From assembly GCA_963735175.1 (NCBI GenBank), contig CAVTJX010000019.1, forward strand, positions 1 to 64,000: DNA of 64,000 bases, written 5' to 3'. Source of the DNA: CAVTJX01 sp963735175 (GTDB lineage Bacteria > Electryoneota > RPQS01). A program made the position numbers and the translations under genes. Positions within the stretch are counted from its first letter, which is position 1, and each line of letters opens with the position of its first letter. The notes beneath the pieces are model-generated. The model was not told the origin of the DNA, did no database searches, and worked only from the letters and a program-made list of their open reading frames with translations. This document shows, one piece after another, positions 47,275 through 58,046 of the stretch.

Positions 47275-47983
47275 TCCGGCGATGGCGGCGACGAGGTGTT
47301 CTGGGGTTACAAGCGCTATCTGGCCTACGCGGAGTTCAATCAAAAAGACGGTCTGCCGCTACACAATACGCTGGGCGGCTTGTGCAGAATCTGCTGCCGT
47401 GGAAACACGGGGCCGGCAACGCCTGCTGCGGCATTGTCTAAGGATCTCGATCTCTACACGTTACTGCTCGGCGGCTTCACGCGGCAGGACAAAAAGGCGC
47501 TGCTGGCTCCGGACGTCTATAACGCGTTCCGTGAATATGATGACTATTGGGCATACCGCAAATTCTGGCGCGAAGATCTTCCTCTCGCCTTGCGGCTGCA
47601 ATACCTCGACTTGAAAACGTATCTCCCGGACGATATTCTGACGAAGGTGGACCGGGCGAGCATGATCGTAGCGCTGGAAGCGCGCGTGCCGCTTCTTCAT
47701 CACATCCTGGTAGAGGAAGTGTTTTCGTGGCCGGATACGATCCGCTCTGGACGGACGGACGCTGAAACTGCTCTTCAAGCAGGCCATGCAGGGGGTGCTG
47801 CCCGCGCGTGTACTGAACAAACCCAAGCACGGCTTCAGCATCCCATGGCGGGCGTGGGTCGGAGAATGGACTGAAATCGGCGCGCCCCGCGGCGATGGCC
47901 GTTATTTCCAGAAAGGACTGCGACTGCCGCCCAACTACATGCTGTTTGTCATGCAGCGTTGGCTGGAAGCACACCGCGGCTGA
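47275..47983 (+). pseudogene. asnB: Asparagine synthetase (AsnB), C-terminal part
   Basis: Coding begins abruptly at SGDGGDEVFWGYKRYLAYAEF, the AsnB motif near the synthetase active site, and continues KTYLPDDILTKVDRASMIVALEARVPLLHH (signature 'YLpddiL.KvDraSM..sLEaRvPlLd'). After a shift near 47765 it runs VLPARVLNKPKHGFSIPWRAW to the stop at 47981-47983. About 235 residues, the final third of a standard 630-residue AsnB. Upstream of the SGDGGDE codons the plus strand shows no AsnB sequence; the matching N-terminus is 1.5 kb away at 45730. Confidence 0.75.
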
Positions 47984-48012
47984 CCGCGCACAACGATGAT
48001 GTCACAGAACGT

Positions 48013-48043
48013 AAAGACCCCGCCCATTCCCGGCGGGGTCTTT
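48013..48043. terminator. Bidirectional intrinsic terminator
   Basis: AAAGACCCCGCC and GGCGGGGTCTTT form a perfect 12-bp stem with a 7-base loop between convergent genes. Confidence 0.85.
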
Positions 48044-48064
48044 GTTGCTGTATGGCAGCGTCGT

Positions 48065-49184
48065 CTAAGGAACGACGATCTTAACCGAATCGGCGCTCCA
48101 CCACGTTCCGGTGAGGAAGCCAATGCCCACGCGATAGTCATAGGTAGTGCCGGCGGCCACGGTAGTATCGGTGTATTCGCCGGAATAAGAATAATAGGGT
48201 GGACCGGCTTCCGCATGAATGGTCGTCCACGCGCCGGCCCCCTTGCGGCGGGAGACGTAAAGCGAATCACTGGTCGTGTGGTTCTCCCAATGAAGTTCGA
48301 CACTGACCGGGGACGGGTAGATTAGGCTGGCAGTAAGACCTGTGGGGGGCGAGGGCTCATTCGTCATGGCTGTGAGCGTGTCCGAAGCCGCCGACAGACC
48401 GTACTCATTCTGTGCGCGCATCCAAACCGCATAACTCTGCGGCGGGAAGCAGATCATGCAGTTCCCAATAGGTTTCCCACGCGTGATACGTACTGTCTGC
48501 ATGCACAATAGTATCGAATGCGGACTGATAGTAGATGAACGTTTTGTCCACGTTCGGCGATTCCTGGCACCAATTCACCCGTAAATAGCCGTATGAACCG
48601 CCGCTTCGGTACAGCGTATCAATGTTCGGCGCGTCGGGAGCGACCTCGGGGCCGGGAGTGACGATTCGCGCCAGATTGAAAGCGGTGATTGGCCCCAGCC
48701 ACTGGGAACCGTCACCCGCGGTCACCTGCACGAAGAACTGCCAGCAGAGGGTGTCCTCTGCAAACTGGGTGGCCGTTGTCTGCCACCGGTAAATTGGAGC
48801 CTGAAACGTGTCGGCGGAAATGTTGACCGCGAGATTGTTGGCGTTGAATGAGGAATTCGGATTCGAGCGAATGTAGACCGTTGCCGAGTGAGCGCCGCCC
48901 GGCACATTGGCGTATACGCTGGCCGAAAATGTGGAGTCCGCGAAATAATAATGCGGGCACTGATGGGGACCGGGATTGGGATAATCGAGCCACTGATGCG
49001 TCAGTTGCAGGACCGCGTCCGGCGCGGGCGAGATCATATGGATGCTCCCCGTGCCCCAGTGGGTCGTGTCGCCGACGATCGTGTAATTATTCGTGTCGCC
49101 TTCGTACGTGATCTTATCGCCTTCCGTGCAGCCCGCAAGCAGCAGCAGAACGACACCCAGCACGAAGAAGAATGTGATGCGCAT
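48065..49184 (-). CDS. Secreted lipoprotein, tandem family member 3 (frameshifted)
   Basis: ATG 49184 begins RITFFFVLGVVLLLLAGC, a clear lipobox. The body reads SIHMISPAPDAVLQLTHQW, YFADSTFSASVYANVPGGAHSATVYI, YLRVNWCQESPNVDKTF, then after a shift near 48440 the fibronectin-III-like PPTGLTASLIYPSPVSVELHW and SLYVSRRKGAGAWTTI, ending WWSADSVKIVVP. About 370 residues. The same order of blocks appears in the next two upstream genes, so these are three tandem paralogues. They probably form surface adhesin-like or scaffold lipoproteins; no ligand can be named. Confidence 0.75.
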
Positions 49185-49226
49185 GAAGCCTCCAGCAAGC
49201 AGAGTGAAATGCATTAGCGGCAGAGT

Positions 49227-50294
49227 TCAGGGAACGGCGATGAAGAGGGAATCCGTGCACCACCATTCGCCAGTGGGGAAGGCGAGGCCGAGGCGGTAGT
49301 AATAGCTGGTCTGCGCGGTGACCGTCGCGTCATCGTAGGAGCCGATTTCGTACGGATGGTTCCCTGCGATCGTGTCGATCGTGTTCCATAGTCCGGTGGT
49401 CGTGCGGCGGGCGACGAGCAGCGAATCGCACCAGCGGTGATTGATCCAATCAAGCGTGACCGCGGACGGCGAGTTCAGGCTGGCGTGCAGGGCGGTGGGC
49501 AATGCCGGCGTGCGAGTGTGCAGCAACAGCGTATCGGACGCGGGCGACGTGCCCTGCGCGTTGGTGGCGACGAGCCAGATTTGATAGTCGGCATCCGGCA
49601 GGTAGTCCATGAACTGAACTTCGCTGCCGTCACCCGGCATGGCCGGGGAAAACGACGCGGTGTTATTGGCCGTTCGCAAAAAGATGGTGTCCAGGTTAGC
49701 ACCCGGCAAGCGCTGGCACCACCTGACGATCAAATAGTCGGAGCTGCCGGAGGATTCCTTGACTTCGCCGAGCGGCGGCGCGGGCGCCGTGACCGCGATG
49801 GAATCGTAGGTAAACACAATCGTGTAGGGAATCGTGCGGCTCAGCAGAAAGGACTCGTCACCGGTGATGATGCCGACGCAGAACGCGCCATTCAGCGGGT
49901 ATTCGTTGCTGTAGTTGGGCGGTCCTTGACGCGTGAAGAACGGCAGCGAAAAGCTCCCGGTAGCGGGTTGAATCACGTTATTCGTGGGGTAGAAACTGCC
50001 GAGGTAACTCTCCTGCATGTAGACCCGGGCCGAGTTTACGCCGCCGGTCGCGGTGGCGTGAACGTTGACGCTGAAGGCGGTATCCACCAGCCAGCCCCAG
50101 GGGCAACGCGCATAAGGCATCGCGGTAGCGTCCTGCCAGTGGTATATCAGACGGAGGGTATCGTTGGGTGCGGGCGAGAGAATCTGAATCGCGTCGGAGC
50201 CGTTCACGTAGACCGTGTTGATATCGTTATCGTCCGAGGCGCAGCCGGCCAGCTGAAGCAGGGCCACGCCGGCGAGAAAAAGGACAAGGCGCAT
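49227..50294 (-). CDS. Secreted lipoprotein, tandem family member 2 (intact)
   Basis: ATG 50294 (an earlier in-frame start at 50327 lacks a signal). Signal RLVLFLAGVALLQLAGC. Intact, about 355 residues, the reference for the family: AIQILSPAPNDTLRLIYHW, NVHATATGGVNSARVYMQ, DYLIVRWCQRLPGANLDTIF, a fibronectin-III-like domain (ALPTALHASLNSPSAVTLDW, SLLVARRTTTGLWNTI) and the terminal EWWCTDSLFIAVP. The pair 'C..lp..d..f' and the closing W-W-[CS]-TDS motif are shared by all three paralogues. Confidence 0.8.
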   Translation of the reverse strand: MRLVLFLAGVALLQLAGCASDDNDINTVYVNGSDAIQILSPAPNDTLRLIYHWQDATAMPYARCPWGWLVDTAFSVNVHATATGGVNSARVYMQESYLGSFYPTNNVIQPATGSFSLPFFTRQGPPNYSNEYPLNGAFCVGIITGDESFLLSRTIPYTIVFTYDSIAVTAPAPPLGEVKESSGSSDYLIVRWCQRLPGANLDTIFLRTANNTASFSPAMPGDGSEVQFMDYLPDADYQIWLVATNAQGTSPASDTLLLHTRTPALPTALHASLNSPSAVTLDWINHRWCDSLLVARRTTTGLWNTIDTIAGNHPYEIGSYDDATVTAQTSYYYRLGLAFPTGEWWCTDSLFIAVP

Positions 50295-50329
50295 CGCGGA
50301 TTTCCTGTAGGTTGGGGGAAGTGCCACTT

Positions 50330-51431
50330 AACCGACGCTCTACGTGGAGGGAATCGGTACTCCACCAGATGCCGTTCGAGAACTCCGCGCCGACGCGGTA
50401 GTAGTAATCATGGCCGGGCGCAGGGGCCGCGTCCGTGGCGCCGCCGGTCCCGCTGTTGCCGGATATGGTGGCGATGGTGGTCCACGCGGTCGCAGGATCG
50501 CGGCGCTGGATTAGCACCGAATCGCACAGGCGTTCGAGGGAATACGAAATCTTGACGCAGCCCGACGGGTAAATGACATGGGCCTGCTGATTGAAGGGCA
50601 GCGCGGGCTCACGGGTGGTGATGCGAAGAGTATCGGACACCGGAGACAAGCCGTAGGCATTGGCGGCGACCATCCAGAGCGCATAATCGGTAAGGGGCAG
50701 GTAGTTATAGGTGTATCCGCTGAGGTGATAGGCATGGCCGGATAACATCGTTGTGTCGACACTCACCGGGCCGTCTTCGCCGATGCGGAGATACGTCAGA
50801 TACAGGGATACGTCGGGGGAAGGCGCGCACCACTGCCAAAACAGCATGCGACCGCCACTCTGGTAGACGGAGGGGTCTTCGTGGATTTCCTGCAGATCCG
50901 GCGGGGGTGTAACCGTGGTGAGGGGCGGATCGACGGCATAGATGGTCTTGATATACACTGCCGAGCTGACCCAATGCGAGCGATCCCTGGCCGTCACACG
51001 CACACAGTACCAATTGCTGAAGGTGTCTGTGGGCAGTGAGGTTTGATAGGCCGGATAGCCGAGGAAAAGCGGTACGGTGAAGGTGGTCGTCAGCGCCGCG
51101 AACGGCGGACCCTGCGCATAGAAGGCGTTTGCGGTCCAGGAAACTCCGAAAGATCTGAGCACTGTCAATGCCGGAGGGAATGTCGGTAGCGACTGTCAGC
51201 AAGGCAAAGGTGGTGTCCGATTTCTCAAAGATGCCAATTGCAGGGAGTGGTGGAGTCATTGACGACCCAGGTATAGCCTATGGTTATCAGACTGTCGGGA
51301 AGAGGGGCCACCAGCGAGACGCCGCCGGGCAGATCAGCGGGAGAACTTGGGGTATTGTTGTCATCGGAATCGGACGAGCAGCCGGCGAACAGCAGGACGG
51401 CCACGGCGAAAGCCACCAGAATCTTCGGCAT
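50330..51431 (-). CDS. Secreted lipoprotein, tandem family member 1 (frameshifted)
   Basis: ATG 51431 starts MPKILVAFAVAVLLFAGC. Then GVSLVAPLPDSLITIGYTW, a shift near 51235, TTFALLTVATDIPSGIDSAQI, another near 51160, and the common blocks MLFWQWCAPSPDVSLYLTYL, DSVLIQRRDPATAWTTI and IWWSTDSLHV. A further shift probably gives a stop near 50330, just before the next gene. About 365 residues. The strongest ribosome site (GAGTCG...) is weak, and transcription from a shared promoter upstream of 51431 is likely for all three paralogues. Confidence 0.72.
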
Positions 51432-51614
51432 ACGACTCCTCCGGCGGGTGAAATTCAAGCAAGGTGCAGGGGACTGGGATAGATAAGGATATTTTTAGAG
51501 ATTGTCAAGTAAAGAGTTAGCAGCGGCTAAAAAGAGCAATGAAACACTTATTAGAAACGGGATCGGCGATGGCGTTTAATGCGATTCCGGAAATCGCGGA
51601 TCGGGAAATAACAA

Positions 51615-51642
51615 CAGAGGCGCACCGGGGGGTGCGCCTCTG
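51615..51642. terminator. Perfect GC hairpin between the lipoprotein cluster and rpoD
   Basis: CAGAGGCGCACC and GGTGCGCCTCTG, 12-bp stem with a GGGG loop, 33 bases after the rpoD stop on the minus strand. There is no T-run, so termination efficiency is uncertain. Confidence 0.65.
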
Positions 51643-51674
51643 CACAAATCGAGACGTGAAATGGGACGGGCAGC

Positions 51675-52535
51675 TTAGCCCAGATAACTTCTGAGCGCTT
51701 TGCTGCGCGAGGTGTGGCGCAGGCGGCGGATGGCCTTTTCCTTGATCTGCCGGACGCGTTCGCGCGTCAGCTTGAACTGTTCGCCGATCTCTTCGAGCGT
51801 CAGCGGATGTTCCCGGCCGAGGCCGAAATACAGCCGGATCACTTCGGCTTCGCGCGGCGACAGCGTGGCCAGTGCGCGTTCAATTTCCTGCCGCAGCGAT
51901 TCCTGCATCAGCTTCGAATCGGGCGGCGGCTGGTTGTCGTTATGCACGATGTCCAGCAGGCGGTTGTCTTCGCCCTGACTGAACGGCGCGTCCATCGAGA
52001 GATGCCGTCCCGACATGCGTGAGCGTGTCGGTGACTTCGGCGGGCGTCATTTCGAGCTGCTTCGGCGATCTCGTCGGGAGTCGGCTCGCGCTCGTACTCC
52101 TGTTCGAGATTCGAATACATCTTGCCGATCTTGTTCAACGCGCCGACGCGGTTCAGCGGCAGACGGACGACGCGCGACTGTTCGGCCAGCGCCTGCAGGA
52201 TCGACTGGCGGATCCACCATACGGCATACGAGATGAACTTGTAGCCGCGGGTTTCGTCGAACCGCTTGGCGGCCTTGATCAGACCGAGGTTGCCCTCGTT
52301 GATCAGGTCGCCGAGCGAGAGTCCCTGATTCTGATACTGCTTGGCCACACTGACGACGAAGCGCAGATTGGCCTTGGTCAACTGTTCGAGGGCAAGCTGG
52401 TCGCCGCGGCGGATGCGGCGGGCCAGCTTAATCTCTTCATCCGGGGAGAGGAGGGGAACCTCGCCGATTTCCTGAAGGTATTTTTCCAGGCTTCTGATTT
52501 GCCCGGATATTCACTTTTTTCGTGATTTTGGTCAC
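51675..52535 (-). CDS. rpoD: RNA polymerase primary sigma factor RpoD/SigA (frameshifted)
   Basis: GTG 52535 after AAGGAG. Region 1.2 reads SLEKYLQEIGEVPLLSPDEEI, typical of the short FCB-type RpoD that lacks region 1.1. Region 2: NLRFVVSVAKQYQNQGLSLGDLINEGNLGLIKAAKRFDETRGYKFISYAVWWIRQSI, including the -10 recognition helix. Region 3: LPLNRVGALNKIGKMYSNLEQ. Region 4 helix-turn-helix: REAEVIRLYFGLG, LTLEEIGEQFKLTRERVRQI. Shifts near 52495 and 52050; about 285 residues. It directs housekeeping transcription. It stands upstream of tRNA-Leu and secG in the reverse order. Confidence 0.9.
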
Positions 52536-52814
52536 GTCTTGCTCCTTAAACCGTCACAAGACAGAAAAACCTATTACACCAACAACTCCGACTGTCAAAG
52601 AAAAGTTCCCCCCTATTTTACAATAGGTTATCATCAGCCATGCGGGCCGATGAGGCTCGTTCCTCGACACAAGTGAGAGCTTCAATCGCTGCCGATTGGG
52701 AGTTGCGATTCCGGCCGGGTTGCGCGGACTTCAGTCCGTGGCAAACGGCAACAGCAGCAGCCGCTTAACCCGGCTCGGCAGCGCTCGCCGTTTGACGCGA
52801 CGGATAATAGAAAA

Positions 52815-52840
52815 CCGAGGCGGTCGTCGGACCGCCTCGG
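52815..52840. terminator. Hairpin CCGAGGCGGTC/GACCGCCTCGG
   Basis: Perfect 11-bp stem with a 4-base loop between tRNA-Leu and rpoD. On the minus strand it is followed by a short TTTTC run, so it could end the tRNA transcript. Confidence 0.7.
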
Positions 52841-52924
52841 GAGTTCTTGTCTGGTCTCAGGATTCGGGCCGTGGAGTCCGGGATCTTCATCCTTCATCCT
52901 TCATCCTTCATCCTTACTGTCGGG

Positions 52925-53006
52925 TGCCCGAGCCCGGATTCGAACCGGGATGCCTTGCGGCGCTACCCCCTCAAGATAGTGTGTCTACCAATTTCACCAC
53001 TCGGGC
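52925..53006 (-). tRNA. tRNA-Leu (anticodon GAG)
   Basis: The minus strand reads GCCCGAGTGGTGAAATTGG-TAGACACACTATC, then loop TTGAGGG with anticodon GAG, a class II variable arm, then the TPsiC arm CCGGTTCGAATCCGG and acceptor CTCGGGC plus discriminator A. The acceptor stem GCCCGAG/CTCGGGC pairs perfectly. CCA is not encoded (CCC follows). Decodes CUC and CUU. Confidence 0.92.
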
Positions 53007-53042
53007 AAAGGGCCACGGCGAATGAAAATTCGCCGTAAGAAT

Positions 53043-53414
53043 CTAATTTCCGCCGGAGGGCGAAGGCGGTGGCGCGTCCGTGGATTGCACCGGCGCCTCT
53101 GCGGGAGCCCCTTCCGTGGGCACAGGGCTATTGGTCGGCTGTTGCGTGGCCGCCTGCTGTGTGACCGACGTCGTGGTCTGCGCGGTGGTCGAAAGGACGG
53201 CCATGCCCACACAATTCAACATGAAGGCCGCCGCCAGATAGGTCGTGGCCTTGGAGAGGAAGTTGGCCGCGCTCCGGCCGCCAAATACTGCCGAGGACAT
53301 CATGCCGCCGGCGATTCCCGCCAGCCCGCCGCCCTTGGCGCTTTGTAAGAGGATCGACACCACCAGCAGAATCGAAATGAGCATCTGCAGGGCGATCAGG
53401 ATTCCATATAGCAT
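53043..53414 (-). CDS. secG: Preprotein translocase subunit SecG
   Basis: Intact, 123 residues. First helix LYGILIALQMLISILLVVSILLQ, then the SecG signature SAKGGGLAGIAGG with FGGRSAANFLSKATTYLAAAFM, second helix, and a Gln/Thr/Pro-rich tail ending PSPSGGN. SecG stabilises SecYE and assists SecA cycling at the inner membrane. In many bacteria it follows tpiA directly; here a dinD-like gene lies between them. The long low-complexity tail is common in FCB SecG proteins. Confidence 0.93.
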   Translation of the reverse strand: MLYGILIALQMLISILLVVSILLQSAKGGGLAGIAGGMMSSAVFGGRSAANFLSKATTYLAAAFMLNCVGMAVLSTTAQTTTSVTQQAATQQPTNSPVPTEGAPAEAPVQSTDAPPPSPSGGN

Positions 53415-53511
53415 GTTTACTCAGTGAACATTGTGTTCGTGATAATACCCGTACCGAAAAATCCAACCAACTGTCAATTCGTATCGATCGAAGTTGATCA
53501 AAACTGACTTC

Positions 53512-54341
53512 TCACTTGCCCTTCTTCTTCTCGACACCCAAGTCAATCTGTCGCATTGCCTTCTGTGTCGACTTCAACTCCTTCACAACTTGCGCAATAT
53601 CCTCCGCAGGGGGTAGCCTCTCGGGTACGTCGCCACTGTTATCTTGCATGATTTTCCTCACACGACGCCCGACACGTTCGGCTGTCGATTCTAACGGCTT
53701 CTGACCGTGTACCCCTTCGGTCTTTATCGTGGCCTCTGTTTCTGACAATCGGAACAGATTGGCTGCCAACTCCCGCTTGCCCATGAAGTCTAACACTGAG
53801 CGTCCAGACTTGACTCCCTTCAAGTTTCGTAGTTCGCTCAGGTTCATGTTGTACATTCCGCGATAGCCCGCGTTTTGAAAGAACGGATAATTCTCAACAC
53901 CGGCTTGGTGTGCCACGCCACTAAGTGATTTCTCTCTGCTACTTAACTTGTCTCGTGTGATGACCCGATCTATCTCCTCGACCGACTGTACGTACTTTTG
54001 AACTGCCTCAGCCAGACCCGCGAAGTAGGCTTGCGCTTGCGCGACTTCTAGGTTTGCGCGAGTCTGCGTTTATTGCACAAAGATAGCAGGCAAAACGGGT
54101 GAGCTTAAAGTCTGGAAACTCTGACTCCATCAACGACCCTTTGATGCTCTGTGAAATTGTCCGTGATCGGAATGTTAACGGCAGCGCAAGCCGCCATGGC
54201 ACGATTGATGGCCTTCTTGAATACCTTAAGGTCGTCGTACCCAAGGTATACCATAAGATCGGAGGCAAACCAATACCGAATCCCGTTCTCTTTCCCAAAG
54301 TCCTCGAAATTGACCAGTTCGACCCCGATTAGATCATCCAT
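53512..54341 (-). CDS. dinD: DinD-like DNA damage-inducible protein (frameshifted, probably acquired)
   Basis: ATG 54341: the BRO-N-like start FEDFGKENGIRYWFASDLMVYLGYDDLKVFKKAINRA, then NIPITDNFTEHQRV, after a shift near 54115 DFKLTRFACYLCAINADSRKPE, a second near 54050, then GVENYPFFQNAGYRGMYNMNLSELRNLKGV, RSVLDFMGKRELAANLFRLSETEA and GRRVRKIMQ. This is the DinD family (about 275 residues), whose E. coli member is SOS-induced and inhibits RecA filament activity. Base composition is clearly AT-richer than the flanking tpiA and secG, and its insertion splits a usual gene pair. No SOS box could be identified with confidence. Confidence 0.8.
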
Positions 54342-54371
54342 ACACTCACCTCTATTAACGAGGACACCCTC

Positions 54372-55194
<823 letters not shown>

Positions 55195-55208
55195 AAGCTA
55201 ACTTACTT

Positions 55209-56420
55209 TCAGGATTTGGTTTGCGAAACAGCATCGTCCAGCGCTACCACGCCGGGAAGGGCCTTGCCCTCAAGGAACTCGAGGCTGGCTCCGCCGCCCG
55301 TAGACACGTGCGTAACCTGACTATCGAGTCCGAATTTCTTTACCGCCGCCGCCGAGTCGCCTCCTCCCACCACGGTAATGGCCCCGGCTTTGGTCGCCGC
55401 CGCCAATGCCTCCGCCACGGCCTGGGTGCCGTGCGCGAACTCGGGGATCTCAAACACGCCCATGGGTCCGTTCCATACCACGGTTTTCGCCTCGCGGATG
55501 ATGCGAGTGTACAGCGCTTCGGCAGCCGGACCGATATCGCCGCCGATGTCATCCTCGCGCAACGCGTCGTTCAGTCGGACTTCCGGGGTGTCGCCCGACT
55601 TCAGCTCAGGAGCGACGCGCGAATCGGGCGGCAGGATCAGCTTGGTACGGGTCGAGTCCGCCTGACGCAGGAGTTCGTGAGCGAGGTCCACTTTATCGAC
55701 TTCCACAAGCGAGTTGCCGATCTCGCGGCCCATCGCCTTAAAAAACGTATACGCCATGCCACCGCCGATGAGAATCGAATCTACCTTGCCGAAAAGGTTC
55801 TGGATGACGTCGATCTTGCCGGAAATCTTCGAGCCGCCGAGGACCGCGACAAAGGGACGGACGGGATCCGCCAGCGCGCGGCCCAGGTAGGCCAGTTCCT
55901 TCTGCATGAGGTAGCCTGCCACCGCCGGTTTTAGAAACTTCGTGACGCCTTCCGTGGAGGCATGGGCGCGGTGCGCGCTGCCGAAGGCGTCGTTGACGTA
56001 GACGTCGCCCAGTCGCGCCAGTGCTTCGGCCATGCCCGGATCGTTCTTCTCCTCTTCGGCATGGAAGCGGAGATTCTCGAGCAGCATCACCTGGCCGGGC
56101 TGCATCTGGTTGACGACGCGCTCCACCTCGGGGCCGAAGCAATCGGGGGCCATGATCACCGGCTGCTTCAACAGTTCGGAAAGGCGCTGGGCGGCGGGTT
56201 GCAGGCTGAATTCCTGCGTCCGCTTGCCCTTGGGCCGTCCGAGGTGGCTCATGAGAATCGCCTTGCCGCCGCTGGCAATGATCTTCTGGATCGTCGGCAG
56301 GCTTTCGCGGATGCGCGTGTCGTCCGTCACGACGCTGTCGTCCAAAGGCACGTTGAAATCGACGCGCACGAGCACGCGCTTGCCCTTTAAATCGACATCG
56401 TCAATGCTGCGTTTGTCCAT
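55209..56420 (-). CDS. pgk: Phosphoglycerate kinase
   Basis: Transfers phosphate from 1,3-bisphosphoglycerate to ADP. Intact, about 403 residues from ATG 56420 (MDKRS); an in-frame ATG at 56429 adds three residues. Motifs: KRVLVRVDFNVPLDD (substrate-binding R and N), LMSHLGRPKG, LLENLRFHAEEE, NDAFGSAHRAHAST, AVLGGSKISGKIDV (hinge), and the ATP-site GPMGVFEIPEFAHGT and VGGGDSAAAVKKFG. It ends LDDAVSQTKS. Together with tpiA, gap and pfkA it encodes the lower and upper glycolytic steps in one minus-strand block. Confidence 0.95.
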   Translation of the reverse strand: MDKRSIDDVDLKGKRVLVRVDFNVPLDDSVVTDDTRIRESLPTIQKIIASGGKAILMSHLGRPKGKRTQEFSLQPAAQRLSELLKQPVIMAPDCFGPEVERVVNQMQPGQVMLLENLRFHAEEEKNDPGMAEALARLGDVYVNDAFGSAHRAHASTEGVTKFLKPAVAGYLMQKELAYLGRALADPVRPFVAVLGGSKISGKIDVIQNLFGKVDSILIGGGMAYTFFKAMGREIGNSLVEVDKVDLAHELLRQADSTRTKLILPPDSRVAPELKSGDTPEVRLNDALREDDIGGDIGPAAEALYTRIIREAKTVVWNGPMGVFEIPEFAHGTQAVAEALAAATKAGAITVVGGGDSAAAVKKFGLDSQVTHVSTGGGASLEFLEGKALPGVVALDDAVSQTKS

Positions 56421-56481
56421 CGCCTCCATCCCTTCGCGCAGGCGAAGGGGCTCCTGAGTTGGTTATGGAAAAATGTTCGAG

Positions 56482-57034
56482 TTAACGTTTAAGGCGAGTT
56501 CGCGGCTTGGATGTATCTTCCGCGTCACGCTGCGTCTGAAAACCATATTTGCGTTTCGATCCAGCCACAATGGGAGTCATGAGTTCGCGGATGGCCGTGA
56601 AGACTACTTGAAATTGCGCATCGTACTTCTTCTCCATCGCCTCCAGCTTCCGCGCCAGATCGGCGTGCGTCGCCAGCATCTGCCGCAGCTTCACAAAGGC
56701 GCACATGATGGCAATGTTGACCTGCACCGCCTGCGGACTGCGGAGCACGCTGGAGAGCATGGCCACGCCCTGCTCGGTGAAGGCACGGGGCAGGTTGCGC
56801 ACGACCACCCCAACTTGAGGTCCAATTTGGTGATCTCAAGTTGTCAACTTCGGAAGGTGTCAAGCTGAAACATGAAATCCGTTGGAAATCGATCAAGGTT
56901 CCGAGAAACCGCTTGATTGAGAGTCTAGTTTCAACCCCATACAGCTCCGCTAAGTCCCGATCCAGCATCACCTTCTGACCGCGGATCTGAAGGATTTTGT
57001 TTTCAATCTGCTCGGCCGGAATGAGTTGCTTCAT
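56482..57034 (-). CDS. ORF6N-domain (phage-type DNA-binding) protein (frameshifted)
   Basis: ATG 57034: IPAEQIENKILQIRGQKVMLDRDLAELYGVET is the complete ORF6N domain start. A run of shifts follows at about 56930 and 56815, then LPRAFTEQGVAMLSSVLRSPQAVQVNIAIMCAFVKLRQML, AELARKLEAMEKKYDAQFQVVF and a basic tail ending RTRLKR. Relatives are encoded by phages and genomic islands and are thought to bind DNA. It lies between gap and pgk, where a direct neighbourhood is usual, so it is probably an insertion. About 185 residues. Confidence 0.72.
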
Positions 57035-57126
57035 AGCAGGGATAAGGTGCGCTCACAATGGGCATCGCTAACGGCGACAAAGTTGACCTTGCCGCCAAAT
57101 ATTCCGCATTAGAGTCCGCCAAGTCG

Positions 57127-57867
57127 TCAGCGGCAGGGCTGCGGGGTGCCGATCACCGGCCTGACAGGATTGCCCGGCGAGAGCAGATACGTTCCCGTCG
57201 CCGGAATCGAAAATACCGGACAGTGCTCGTCATAGGTGAGCGTGTTGCGCCGTGAGGGCCGGTCGGTCGGCGGACCGTCAAAGCCGATATTCCCGCCCCG
57301 GTACCCATGCGTGCTGGAACCGTAGCCGGGGTAGGGTGAGTAATATCCGCCGTCGTTGTAGTAATAGGAAGACGGGTTGTAGTATCGGCCGCGGCCGTCG
57401 TGCTGGGCGTCCGGCATTCTTCGCTCCGCGCCGGGATTGACATTGTAATAGTAGCCGAATCCCTCGTTATACTCGCGGTCCATCAGCCGCCGCCCCAGGG
57501 ACTCGCGCTCCTGCGGCACCATGCGCAGGTACTCCTCGTAAGTCGGGAGTTGTTCGGTGGGGTTATCCATCTGGCAACTGACATGCGCCGGCAACGTTCG
57601 GAAATTCACACCCTCCGGCACCAGTACGCCGTAGCACACGCTGTTGACCGAATGGCCGCGGAATTCGAAGCGGCGCATTCCCGCCTGCTTCAAAGCCATC
57701 GTGTCCGCCGCGCTGTCGAGATAAAACTCACCCTCGATATACCGCTTCCCGTTGACAATCACGATGCCGTCCGGCCCCGCTGTCTGGGCCTGCGCGGACG
57801 CGATCAAGGTGAACAAGGTCAACATGAAAAATGTCAGAAATGCGATCACGCCAGGATACTGCTTCAT
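57127..57867 (-). CDS. Secreted Tyr/Gly-rich protein of unknown function
   Basis: ATG 57867 begins the signal MKQYPGVIAFLTFFMLTLFTLIASAQA. Intact, about 246 residues. The first half is globular: GIVIVNGKRYIEGEFYLDSAADTMALKQAGMRRFEFRGHSV, CYGVLVPEGVNFRTLPAHVSC. The second half is low-complexity Tyr/Gly/Ser/Pro (GFGYYYNVNPG, YNPSSYYYNDGGYYSPYPGYG). Same layout as the next gene upstream (58047). The domain is not recognised. It is possibly a cell-surface or adhesive protein. Confidence 0.55.
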   Translation of the reverse strand: MKQYPGVIAFLTFFMLTLFTLIASAQAQTAGPDGIVIVNGKRYIEGEFYLDSAADTMALKQAGMRRFEFRGHSVNSVCYGVLVPEGVNFRTLPAHVSCQMDNPTEQLPTYEEYLRMVPQERESLGRRLMDREYNEGFGYYYNVNPGAERRMPDAQHDGRGRYYNPSSYYYNDGGYYSPYPGYGSSTHGYRGGNIGFDGPPTDRPSRRNTLTYDEHCPVFSIPATGTYLLSPGNPVRPVIGTPQPCR

Positions 57868-58046
57868 GGCTGTCTCCCGTAGTAGCAAATCGATCGAATG
57901 CAGACTTTTCTGAATTGAGCGGGAATACTCTCAATCGCCGATCAATGTCCCAGTCCGTAGGCGGCGTCATAGCCCCAGATGAGCCGGGGCATCGTCGCGG
58001 CACTGCTGCCGTACCATGTGCGGGAACTCCCGCACCCGCGCGGCGC

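Noticed and set aside
49437..50555. Plus-strand open frame of about 372 codons
   Set aside because: Antisense to tandem lipoproteins that carry lipoboxes and shared conserved blocks.
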